5,531 nucleotides of DNA from an uncultured Selenomonadaceae bacterium (GTDB lineage: Bacteria > Bacillota_C > Negativicutes > Selenomonadales > Selenomonadaceae), in the NCBI GenBank assembly GCA_946402475.1, contig CAMIWP010000095.1, forward strand, positions 1 to 5,531, written 5' to 3'. This document shows, piece by piece, positions 1-5,531 of the stretch (its first letter is position 1; every line of letters starts with the position of its first letter). Made by a program: the position numbers and the translations under genes. Under the pieces are notes generated by a model. It had not been told where the DNA came from. It saw nothing but the letters and a program-made list of their open reading frames with translations, and did not search any database.

Positions 1-911
<911 letters not shown>

Positions 912-950
912 CCGTTTGTGTTATGACGGGGCAAGCTCGTCGAAACGCTG

Positions 951-987
951 ATTGTTCAGGATTTCGCCTTGCGAAATCCTGAACAAT
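951..987 (+). terminator. Perfect 17-bp palindrome after clpB: possible terminator and/or operator
   Basis: Positions 951-967 and 971-987 are exact reverse complements separated by a 3-nt loop (CTT). As RNA this would be a very stable hairpin 39 nt after the clpB stop, the usual place for an intrinsic terminator. The downstream sequence (TGCGTTATAAT) is U-rich only in part and lacks a clean U-run, so rho-independent termination is plausible but not certain. The right arm also overlaps the predicted -35 element and spacer of the next promoter, so the palindrome could equally be a protein-binding operator. The structure is certain; the role is inference. Confidence 0.6.
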
Positions 988-998
988 TGCGTTATAAT
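969..998 (+). promoter_or_regulatory. Probable sigma-70/SigA promoter for the hydrolase-dtd operon
   Basis: A perfect -10 hexamer TATAAT lies at 993-998. A partial -35, TTGCGA (4 of 6 to TTGACA), lies at 969-974 with an 18-bp spacer. Transcription would begin near 1005, about 25 nt before the hydrolase ATG, giving a short leader that carries the ribosome binding site. The -35 sits in the loop and right arm of the 951-987 palindrome, so a regulator bound there would block polymerase. I see no comparable promoter later in the gene row. Confidence 0.6.
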
Positions 999-1016
999 AA
1001 AGTCACTTTTGCAATC

Positions 1017-1022
1017 AGGTGA
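1017..1022 (+). promoter_or_regulatory. Ribosome binding site fixing the hydrolase start at 1030
   Basis: AGGTGA lies 7 nt before ATG 1030. The longer in-frame possibility (TTG at 952) would start inside the palindrome, upstream of the predicted transcription start, and has no Shine-Dalgarno sequence. The ATG at 1030 is therefore chosen. Confidence 0.75.
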
Positions 1023-1029
1023 TTTTGTT

Positions 1030-1989
1030 ATGAAGAAAGTGATCCTGTCCTGCTTGGTGACGGCTGTTCTTGTAACGGCCTTCTGGTGCGTCACGGCGGG
1101 ATATTTTTTTGGGAATTATATCGTGCGGTTCGGGTTGGAGCGCGGTGGAGAAGCAGATAATCCGAAAGCGCCGCCCAGGGCCTTTGCCTTACTCATGCCG
1201 CCGGAGAGCCGTCAGTTCTCGAAGCCTGATGAGGCGGAGGAAGGATGGAAGATAAGATCAAGGGACGGACTCTTGTTGAGGGCGACGCATTTCTTTCCAG
1301 AGGACGAGGAGAGCCCACGCTGGGCCATGGTGATCCATGGCTATGGTTGTACGCAGCAGAACTCCTGGTACATTGCCTCTACCTATCTATCCATGGGATA
1401 CCATGTGCTCACGCCGGATCTCAGGGCGTCAGGGGAGAGTGAGGGGCAGTTTCTGACCATGGGTTACAAAGAATGTATGGACGTGGAGCAGTGGGCGGCC
1501 GAGATTGCCAAGCGATACCCGGATTCCCGCATCGTGCTTCACGGGGTCTCCATGGGAGCTTCTGCGGTGATGCTGGCTTCTGCGGATGCGAAGCTTTCCG
1601 GGAATGTGGTGGCTTGCATCGAGGACAGCGGCTTTACCAGCGCATATCATTTGCTGGCGTTGCGACTGGAGGATTCCTTCGGGTTGCCGGGATTTCCCGC
1701 CATGAACCTCTTGGAATGGCGTTGCGAGAATCTTGCGGGCTTTTCCCTGCGGTATGCCGCGCCCATCAAGGTCATGGATCGGGTGAGGCTTCCCATGCTG
1801 TTCATTCACGGAGAGAAGGATACCTTGGTGCCTCCCTACATGGCGGATCTGCTCTATGAGGCATGCCGCTCCAGGGAAAAGGCGATTTACATTGCGCCGA
1901 ATTCCATACACGGGGCGGCCAGTCAAACGGATCACGATGAGTATTATAAGAGGGTGGCGGAGTTTCTGGAACCGTACATGAGGGGATGA
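1030..1989 (+). CDS. Alpha/beta hydrolase with N-terminal membrane anchor
   Basis: The product is 319 residues and starts MKKVILSCLV. A hydrophobic stretch at about residues 4-30, preceded by two lysines, looks like a signal anchor or uncleaved signal peptide, so the enzyme is probably tethered to the membrane with its catalytic domain outside. The alpha/beta hydrolase core then follows: oxyanion-region HGYG (103-106), DLRASGES (130-137), nucleophile elbow GVSMG with Ser174, acid Asp264 in HGEKDTLVP, and catalytic His294 in SIHGAA. The triad is complete and in the expected order. It resembles the YqkD/BAAT-like serine hydrolases common in Firmicutes; the substrate is unknown and could be an ester, an acyl group or a peptide. 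It is the first gene after the promoter at 969-998 and ends 4 nt before dtd, so the two are probably co-transcribed. Confidence 0.88.
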   Translation: MKKVILSCLVTAVLVTAFWCVTAGYFFGNYIVRFGLERGGEADNPKAPPRAFALLMPPESRQFSKPDEAEEGWKIRSRDGLLLRATHFFPEDEESPRWAMVIHGYGCTQQNSWYIASTYLSMGYHVLTPDLRASGESEGQFLTMGYKECMDVEQWAAEIAKRYPDSRIVLHGVSMGASAVMLASADAKLSGNVVACIEDSGFTSAYHLLALRLEDSFGLPGFPAMNLLEWRCENLAGFSLRYAAPIKVMDRVRLPMLFIHGEKDTLVPPYMADLLYEACRSREKAIYIAPNSIHGAASQTDHDEYYKRVAEFLEPYMRG

Positions 1990-1993
1990 TGGC

Positions 1994-2437
1994 ATGCGCG
2001 CGGTTGTGACGCGGGTCAGGGAGGCGTCGGTCTCCATCGAGGGAGCCGTGAAGGGAAAGATCGGCAAGGGGTATCTGGTTCTCTTGGGCATCGGGCCGGA
2101 GGATGGGGAGCAGGAAGCGCTTCATCTGGCGGAGAAAATCTGTCATCTGCGGGTCTTTGAGGACGAGGCGGGGAAGATGAATCTGAGCCTTGCCCAGGTG
2201 AAGGGGGAGCTTCTTGTCATTTCCCAGTTTACCTTGTATGCGGACCTGAAGAGCCGAAGGCCCGGTTTTTCTCATGCGGCAAGGCCGGAGAAGGCCGTGC
2301 CCCTTTATGAAAAGTTCATGGAGACGTGCAGGGGAAAGGGATTTCATGTGGAGCACGGAGAGTTCGGGGCAGATATGCAGGTATCCTCCGTGAACGACGG
2401 TCCCGTGACTCTGATTTTTGATACGAAGGAGGTATGA
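1994..2437 (+). CDS. dtd: D-aminoacyl-tRNA deacylase (DTD)
   Basis: The 147-residue product has the normal family length and is collinear with DTD throughout. It begins MRAVVTRVREASV and has the two signature motifs that build the active site across the dimer: SQFTLYAD at 77-84 (with Thr80) and NDGPVT at 134-139, which contains the cis Gly-Pro that excludes L-amino acids. In this family the enzyme cleaves D-amino acids, and glycine mischarged on tRNA-Ala, from tRNA in the cytoplasm, keeping them out of proteins. AGGGGA at 1981-1986, inside the end of the hydrolase gene, gives 7-nt spacing to the ATG. The gene lies 4 nt after the hydrolase stop and 1 nt before the aminopeptidase ATG, which points to operon membership and possibly translational coupling. 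Confidence 0.97.
   Translation: MRAVVTRVREASVSIEGAVKGKIGKGYLVLLGIGPEDGEQEALHLAEKICHLRVFEDEAGKMNLSLAQVKGELLVISQFTLYADLKSRRPGFSHAARPEKAVPLYEKFMETCRGKGFHVEHGEFGADMQVSSVNDGPVTLIFDTKEV
2426..2433 (+). promoter_or_regulatory. Strong ribosome binding site deciding the aminopeptidase start
   Basis: AAGGAGGT at the end of dtd lies 5 nt before ATG 2439. A closer ATG at 2434, overlapping the dtd TGA, is in another frame, has essentially no spacer and would give only a non-homologous 135-residue product. An upstream in-frame ATT at 2418 would place the binding site inside the gene. Start 2439 is therefore preferred. Confidence 0.8.
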
Positions 2438-2438
2438 G

Positions 2439-3671
2439 ATGGTTCCAGGGTTGCAGGATGCCTATGCCCGGTTGGTGGTGCGTACGGGAGTCAATCTTCA
2501 GGAAGAGCAGATACTGGTCATCAATTCCCCTGTCGCGTGCGCGGATTTCGCCCGGCAAATGGCTCGGGAAGCTTATGCGGCGGGAGCCCATGATGTGGTC
2601 ATCTCTTGGAGCGATGAAGAATTTTCCCGCCTTCGCTACGATTTGGCGAAAAAGGAAGTTTTCACGGAGTTCCCGGAATGGCGCCGCCTCTTTTATCAGG
2701 ACTACGCAGAGCAAGGAGCGGCTTTTGTCACCATTGCGGCTGGCAATCCGGAGATCTTCAAGGGCGTCGAGGCCGACAGGCTTACCCTGGCGAATCAGGC
2801 GGCAGGGGCGGCCCTCTTGGAGTATCGCGCCCGTCTCATGAGCAATCGAAATACCTGGTGCGTGGTTTCAGTCCCAACGCCGGGTTGGGCGGGGAAGGTA
2901 TTTCCCGCTCTTTCCGGGGAGGAAGGGGTAAAGCGCCTATGGCAGGAGATCTTTGCTGCCGTGCGGATCCGGGAGGGAGGCGATCCTGTCCGGGAATGGC
3001 AGGAGCATACGGCTTTTTTGAAGAAGGCAGCGGACTTCATGAACGGTCATGCCTTCCATTTCCTTCACTATAAGAATGACTTGGGAACGGATCTGGTGGT
3101 GGAGCTGCCCGAGGGACATATCTGGGCCGGGGGCGTGGACTATTCCGACCGGGGGATCCCCTTTGTGGCCAATCTGCCTACGGAGGAAATCTATACCATT
3201 CCCAGGCGAAACGGCGTGAATGGCACGGTGGTGGCCACGAAGCCATTGAGCTTCAACGGGAATCTCATCGAGGACTTCCTGTTGGTGTTTCAAGACGGCA
3301 AGGTGGTGGACTGCAAGGCAAAGGAGGGAGAGGAAACCCTCCGGGAGCTTCTCGGAACGGATGAAGGTTCCTGTTATCTGGGAGAGGTGGCTCTGGTTCC
3401 TTTTGACTCTCCCATATCAAAAAGCGGCCTGCTTTTCTACAACAGTCTTTATGACGAAAATGCCTCCTGTCATTTTGCCCTGGGAAAGGCGTATCCCACT
3501 TGCATCCGAGGCGGGGAGAAGATGCAGTCTGTGGAACTCCTGCAACACGGAGTCAATGACTCCCTGCTTCACGAAGATTTCATGGTGGGTTCAAGGCATC
3601 TGTCCATCGTTGGAACCACGGGGGACGGAAAGAGACTTCCGGTGTTCGCGGAGGGAAATTTTGCGTTTTGA
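2439..3671 (+). CDS. M29 family metallo-aminopeptidase (AmpS/AmpT/PepS type)
   Basis: The 410-residue product matches the usual length of peptidase family M29. The metal and catalytic ligands known for this family can be read in order: Glu250 in PTEEIYTIP, Glu316 in LGEVALVP, His345 in SCHFALG, Tyr352 in GKAYP, and His378 and Asp380 in LLHEDFMVG. The first four sit at the same numbers I recall for the Thermus enzyme. These cytoplasmic two-metal enzymes remove N-terminal residues from peptides, usually with broad specificity, and help recycle peptides. There is no signal peptide. It starts 1 nt after the dtd stop and ends 18 nt before the next gene. The neighbouring dtd raises the idea of shared work on peptides or D-residues, but nothing in the sequence shows this. 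Confidence 0.95.
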   Translation: MVPGLQDAYARLVVRTGVNLQEEQILVINSPVACADFARQMAREAYAAGAHDVVISWSDEEFSRLRYDLAKKEVFTEFPEWRRLFYQDYAEQGAAFVTIAAGNPEIFKGVEADRLTLANQAAGAALLEYRARLMSNRNTWCVVSVPTPGWAGKVFPALSGEEGVKRLWQEIFAAVRIREGGDPVREWQEHTAFLKKAADFMNGHAFHFLHYKNDLGTDLVVELPEGHIWAGGVDYSDRGIPFVANLPTEEIYTIPRRNGVNGTVVATKPLSFNGNLIEDFLLVFQDGKVVDCKAKEGEETLRELLGTDEGSCYLGEVALVPFDSPISKSGLLFYNSLYDENASCHFALGKAYPTCIRGGEKMQSVELLQHGVNDSLLHEDFMVGSRHLSIVGTTGDGKRLPVFAEGNFAF

Positions 3672-3689
3672 AGGGCGGGAGTTGGACGA

Positions 3690-4334
3690 ATGAAAGGATG
3701 GAGATGTTCCCCTTTTGCTGTGTGCCTTCTGATGTTGTTCCTGGCGGTTCCCGTTTCCGCGCTGGCAGCGAAATCCGTGGGGCACGTGGAGGAAGGGGAT
3801 TTTTCCTGCGGGGGATTTTCCTTGGGAGACAGTGAGGAAACGATGCTGGCGGCACAGGGGACACCCCTTTTTGACAAGGAGGTCAGCGTCTATGGCATCG
3901 CTGTCCGCTATCATATTTTCGGAAAGGATTTGGAGGTGGGGGTTTCTCTTCGCACCGGGAAAGTGGTGGACGTTCGCATTCGAGGGGAGAATTACCGGGG
4001 ACGGGGCGGAATTCGACGGGGGGCGACTCCTTACAAAATCAAGGCCACCTACGGCAAGGGAGAGCGTAGACGGTTGGATGGCGTAATTTATCATGTATAT
4101 GAGTATCCCCCCAAATCCTATCGGCGGCTGATGCTGGCCATGGATTCCGAGGAAACACGGCTCGACGCTTTTCGCATGACCAGCCTTCCTCTCACGGAGG
4201 AGGAAGCAGATGCCATGGCGGAGGACGAGGAGGTTTCCAATGATTTAGCGGTAATTCTTGCGGGAGAGAAGGAGATCGACACCAGCGCCATGCCAAAGAG
4301 AGCTCCCGTCAAGATAAGAGGTCTGGAATCGTGA
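3690..4334 (+). CDS. Exported protein of unknown function with two related repeats
   Basis: The product has 214 residues. A classical signal peptide covers residues 1 to about 26 (MKGWRCS, a hydrophobic core, then SALAAKS) and probably has a signal peptidase I cut near ALA-A; there is no lipobox. The mature part has two similar halves starting near residues 41 and 106. Each has GG[F/I]xxG, a second Gly 11 residues after the motif's last Gly (G46/G57 and G111/G122), and about 10 residues later G[I/V] with nearby tyrosines (G69, G131). This is the 'weak repeat then lG' style seen in several secreted Firmicutes domains, but I cannot name the family. The C-terminal third is acidic (TEEEADAMAEDEE) and ends in a basic tail. 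GGGAG at 3677-3681 lies 8 nt before the ATG. The gene follows the aminopeptidase by 18 nt and is followed by a MITE-like element after 6-10 nt. Function unknown. Confidence 0.85.
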   Translation: MKGWRCSPFAVCLLMLFLAVPVSALAAKSVGHVEEGDFSCGGFSLGDSEETMLAAQGTPLFDKEVSVYGIAVRYHIFGKDLEVGVSLRTGKVVDVRIRGENYRGRGGIRRGATPYKIKATYGKGERRRLDGVIYHVYEYPPKSYRRLMLAMDSEETRLDAFRMTSLPLTEEEADAMAEDEEVSNDLAVILAGEKEIDTSAMPKRAPVKIRGLES

Positions 4335-4340
4335 AACAGG

Positions 4341-4344
4341 TTAG
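4341..4344 (+). repeat. Left copy of putative TTAG target-site duplication
   Basis: TTAG directly abuts the left GGAACC end of the element; the same four bases abut the right end at 4505-4508. A 4-bp match is short and can occur by chance, but both copies sit exactly at the ends of the terminal repeats. Confidence 0.55.
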
Positions 4345-4504
4345 GGAACCACTGATTAATTCAGCCGCCCACCTTGACGCATCCTGCGCGTCCTCCCTGT
4401 GTCGACAAATCCTCGACATAGCACCACTATGACTGCGGTTTGTCTCCTTGGGAGGGACACGCAATCTACGCCAATCTGGACGACTTCATTTAATCAGCGG
4501 TTCC
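4345..4504. mobile_element. MITE-like 160-bp inverted-repeat element flanked by TTAG
   Basis: The ends are GGAACC (4345-4350) and GGTTCC (4499-4504). The outer 15 bp of each arm match at 14 positions (GGAACC[A/G]CTGATTAA). The similarity continues inward: by hand alignment with one gap, about two thirds of the 77-78 bases in each arm are complementary. The apex is a perfect CATAG/CTATG stem (4417-4421, 4427-4431) around CACCA, at the exact centre of the element. TTAG occurs on both sides (4341-4344 and 4505-4508), like a 4-bp target duplication. There is no ORF of useful length. This combination fits a MITE moved in trans by a transposase. The TTAG fits the YTAR target known for IS5-group elements, but the parent family is inference, and a TA duplication with a 162-bp element is an alternative reading. 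Confidence 0.75.
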
Positions 4505-4508
4505 TTAG
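4505..4508 (+). repeat. Right copy of putative TTAG target-site duplication
   Basis: TTAG directly follows the right GGTTCC end and pairs with the copy at 4341-4344. The next gene's ribosome binding site begins only 6 nt later. Confidence 0.55.
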
Positions 4509-4514
4509 AAACTT

Positions 4515-4522
4515 GAGGTGAG
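4515..4522 (+). promoter_or_regulatory. Ribosome binding site for the MBL-fold gene
   Basis: GAGGTGAG lies 7 nt before ATG 4530. It decides against the in-frame GTG at 4518, which falls inside the binding site itself. It survives intact just outside the right end of the MITE-like element. Confidence 0.8.
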
Positions 4523-4529
4523 ACAGCAG

Positions 4530-5255
4530 ATGGAAATCACATATTTGCTCAACAGCGGGTTCCTCGTGAATTGCGAAAGGCTTCTGTTGGTTTTTGATGA
4601 CTTCGAGGATCCTGTCGACAGCGTTGGAAAGGCCGTGGCAAAGGGAGGCTTTGATGGACTTTATTTCTTTGTTTCCCACTCCCATCCAGACCATTTCAGT
4701 TCCCATATCCTAGATTACAAGGAACAAGCAACGAAGTACGTCCTTAGCGATGACGTGCGGAATACGGGGAAGAGTCTCGCCTTTCCACGGGAGAAGACGG
4801 TGTACATGAAGACCTACGCGGACTGGGAGGATGGAAACCTCCGGGTCAGGTCCTTTGATTCCACGGACATCGGCACCTGTTTTCTGGTGGAGACAGATGC
4901 TGCGGGAATCTTTCATGCGGGAGACTTCAACTGGTGGCACTGGACCGGGGAGACGGAGGAAAATCAACTGTTGGCCCGCAATGCCTTCCAGAAGCAGATG
5001 AAGAAGTTGGAAGGGCTGGAGGCCGATGTGGCCTTCTTTCCCGTGGACGGCAGGATGGGAGAAGCATGGGACATGGGGGCGAAGGAATTCTGCGCTCGGA
5101 CGGAGGTCAAGGCGTTGGTTACCATGCACAACGTGGGCTTTCCCGAGTGGCGCCCGGAGCCGGGATTCTTCCCCGAAGGCAGAAACATATCCTGTTGGAC
5201 GCCGAAGATCCCGGGGGAGAAACGCGTTCTCACAGAAGGAGGATTCGAAAAGTGA
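4530..5255 (+). CDS. Metallo-beta-lactamase-fold metal-dependent hydrolase
   Basis: The product has 241 residues and no signal peptide. The first metal-binding motif is clear: SHSHPDHF gives His50, His52, Asp54 and His55 (HxHxDH). Next come [11 protein letters not shown] (about 111-121), [10 protein letters not shown] with the bridging Asp132 (129-138), FFPVDGRMG (170-178) and a late His200 in TMHNVGF. This order fits the compact MBL-fold proteins distantly related to UlaG and RNase Z-like hydrolases. Where many family members have a histidine before the GD strand, this one has STD (Asp113), so its metal site may differ from the textbook set. The substrate is not predictable; a small phosphoester or lactone is possible, as is a nucleic-acid-type role. 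The gene overlaps the following isomerase gene by 4 nt (GTGA), a sign of translational coupling. Confidence 0.88.
   Translation: MEITYLLNSGFLVNCERLLLVFDDFEDPVDSVGKAVAKGGFDGLYFFVSHSHPDHFSSHILDYKEQATKYVLSDDVRNTGKSLAFPREKTVYMKTYADWEDGNLRVRSFDSTDIGTCFLVETDAAGIFHAGDFNWWHWTGETEENQLLARNAFQKQMKKLEGLEADVAFFPVDGRMGEAWDMGAKEFCARTEVKALVTMHNVGFPEWRPEPGFFPEGRNISCWTPKIPGEKRVLTEGGFEK
5236..5242 (+). promoter_or_regulatory. Ribosome binding site supporting the GTG start of the isomerase
   Basis: AAGGAGG near the end of the MBL-fold gene lies 9 nt before GTG 5252. It supports a GTG start that reads straight into a signal peptide (MKKIVLLLS). Confidence 0.8.
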
Positions 5256-5531
5256 AAAAGATCGTACTGCTGCTCAGCGCCATGCTTATCACCGTCTTTT
5301 TAACGGGTGGATGCCTGGCGGCCGACAACAAGACAGACAAGGGAGAGAGACGTATGGAAAATCGCATTGCAGTGTTTGAGACGAACATGGGAACCTTTGA
5401 GATTGAACTATTTGAGGACAAGGCTCCCGTCACCACGAGGAATTTTGCGGAGTTGGTGGAGAAGGGCTTTTACAATGGCCTGATTTTCCATCGAGTCATC
5501 GACGGCTTCATGATTCAGGGGGGAGATCCCG
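5252..5531 (+). CDS. Exported cyclophilin-type peptidyl-prolyl cis-trans isomerase (3' truncated by window)
   Basis: Ninety-three residues are visible and the frame is open to the window end. The N-terminus [21 protein letters not shown] is a signal peptide. Cys21 in LTGGC resembles a lipobox, although Thr rather than Leu is at -3; otherwise a type I cut near CLA-A is possible. After a short linker rich in charged residues (24-34) the cyclophilin domain starts near residue 36. [15 protein letters not shown] (79-93) carries the catalytic Arg81 with Phe86, Met87 and Gln89, equivalent to Arg55, Phe60, Met61 and Gln63 of human CypA. The family speeds proline isomerisation during folding; with this leader it would act outside the cytoplasm, possibly as a lipoprotein. 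The GTG start overlaps the previous TGA. An in-frame ATG at 5354 (residue 35) with a purine-rich sequence before it could also give a leaderless form. Confidence 0.93.
   Translation, partial: MKKIVLLLSAMLITVFLTGGCLAADNKTDKGERRMENRIAVFETNMGTFEIELFEDKAPVTTRNFAELVEKGFYNGLIFHRVIDGFMIQGGDP

Noticed and set aside
952..1029. 26-residue N-terminal extension of the hydrolase from TTG 952
   Set aside because: It would begin inside the palindrome and upstream of the predicted transcript start, lacks a ribosome binding site, and would bury the clear signal-anchor start MKKVILS.
1429..2091. 220-residue open frame on the - strand opposite the hydrolase and dtd
   Set aside because: It is a shadow of two well-supported + strand genes, has no recognisable domain and no convincing ribosome binding site, and its composition (rich in H, R, P) is typical of an antisense frame in GC-rich DNA.
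1802..2356. 184-residue - strand open frame opposite dtd
   Set aside because: It is antisense to a confidently identified dtd and has no domain or start signal of its own.
2434..2841. Alternative gene starting at the ATG overlapping the dtd stop
   Set aside because: It is in a different frame from the M29 peptidase, has almost no spacer after AGGAGG, and its translation has no family resemblance.
3591..4094. 167-residue - strand open frame opposite the exported protein gene
   Set aside because: The + strand frame has a signal peptide, ribosome binding site and operon spacing; the - strand frame shows none of these.
4374..4402. Possible promoter within the MITE-like element (TTGACG at 4374-4379)
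   Set aside because: The -35 is good, but no acceptable -10 lies 16-19 bp downstream (the candidate is CTGTGT), so I do not call a promoter here.
4345..4504. Reading the inverted repeat as a transcription terminator
   Set aside because: It is far too long, the arms are only about two-thirds complementary, there is no U-run after it, and flanking TTAG copies fit an insertion better.

Overview
The window looks like ordinary chromosomal sequence from a moderately GC-rich Firmicutes-type bacterium. The gene families (ClpB, an M29 aminopeptidase, DTD), the strong AGGAGG-type ribosome binding sites and the use of GTG as a start would suit a Negativicute such as a Selenomonas relative. That placement is an impression from protein style, not a database result. 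Every gene I can support lies on the + strand.

Layout. Positions 1-911 hold the C-terminal third of a ClpB-type AAA+ disaggregase, whose N-terminus lies before the window. Positions 912-1029 are a gap with a perfect 17-bp-arm palindrome (951-987) and a promoter (-35 at 969-974, -10 at 993-998) that partly overlaps it. From 1030 onward six genes follow head to tail: a membrane-anchored alpha/beta hydrolase, D-aminoacyl-tRNA deacylase (dtd), an M29 metallo-aminopeptidase, an exported protein of unknown function with two related halves, a metallo-beta-lactamase-fold hydrolase, and an exported cyclophilin-type peptidyl-prolyl isomerase cut by the window end. Gene junctions are tight (4-bp gap, 1-bp gap, 18-bp gap, 4-bp overlap), so these genes probably form one transcription unit driven from about position 1005.

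The one break in that tight spacing is 4335-4529. It is filled by a 160-bp imperfect inverted repeat with matching GGAACC...GGTTCC ends, flanked on both sides by TTAG. It looks like a miniature inverted-repeat transposable element (MITE) with a 4-bp target duplication. Removing the element and one TTAG leaves a normal 31-nt operon spacer.

Together the genes suggest protein quality control and turnover: disaggregation, removal of D-amino acids from tRNA, peptide trimming and prolyl isomerisation outside the cytoplasm. That functional link is inference, since most are housekeeping families that can sit together by chance. I see no phage, CRISPR, tRNA, rRNA or defence gene. The most noteworthy items are the MITE-like element, the palindrome overlapping the promoter, a possible dual start in the isomerase, and the unrecognised two-repeat exported protein.
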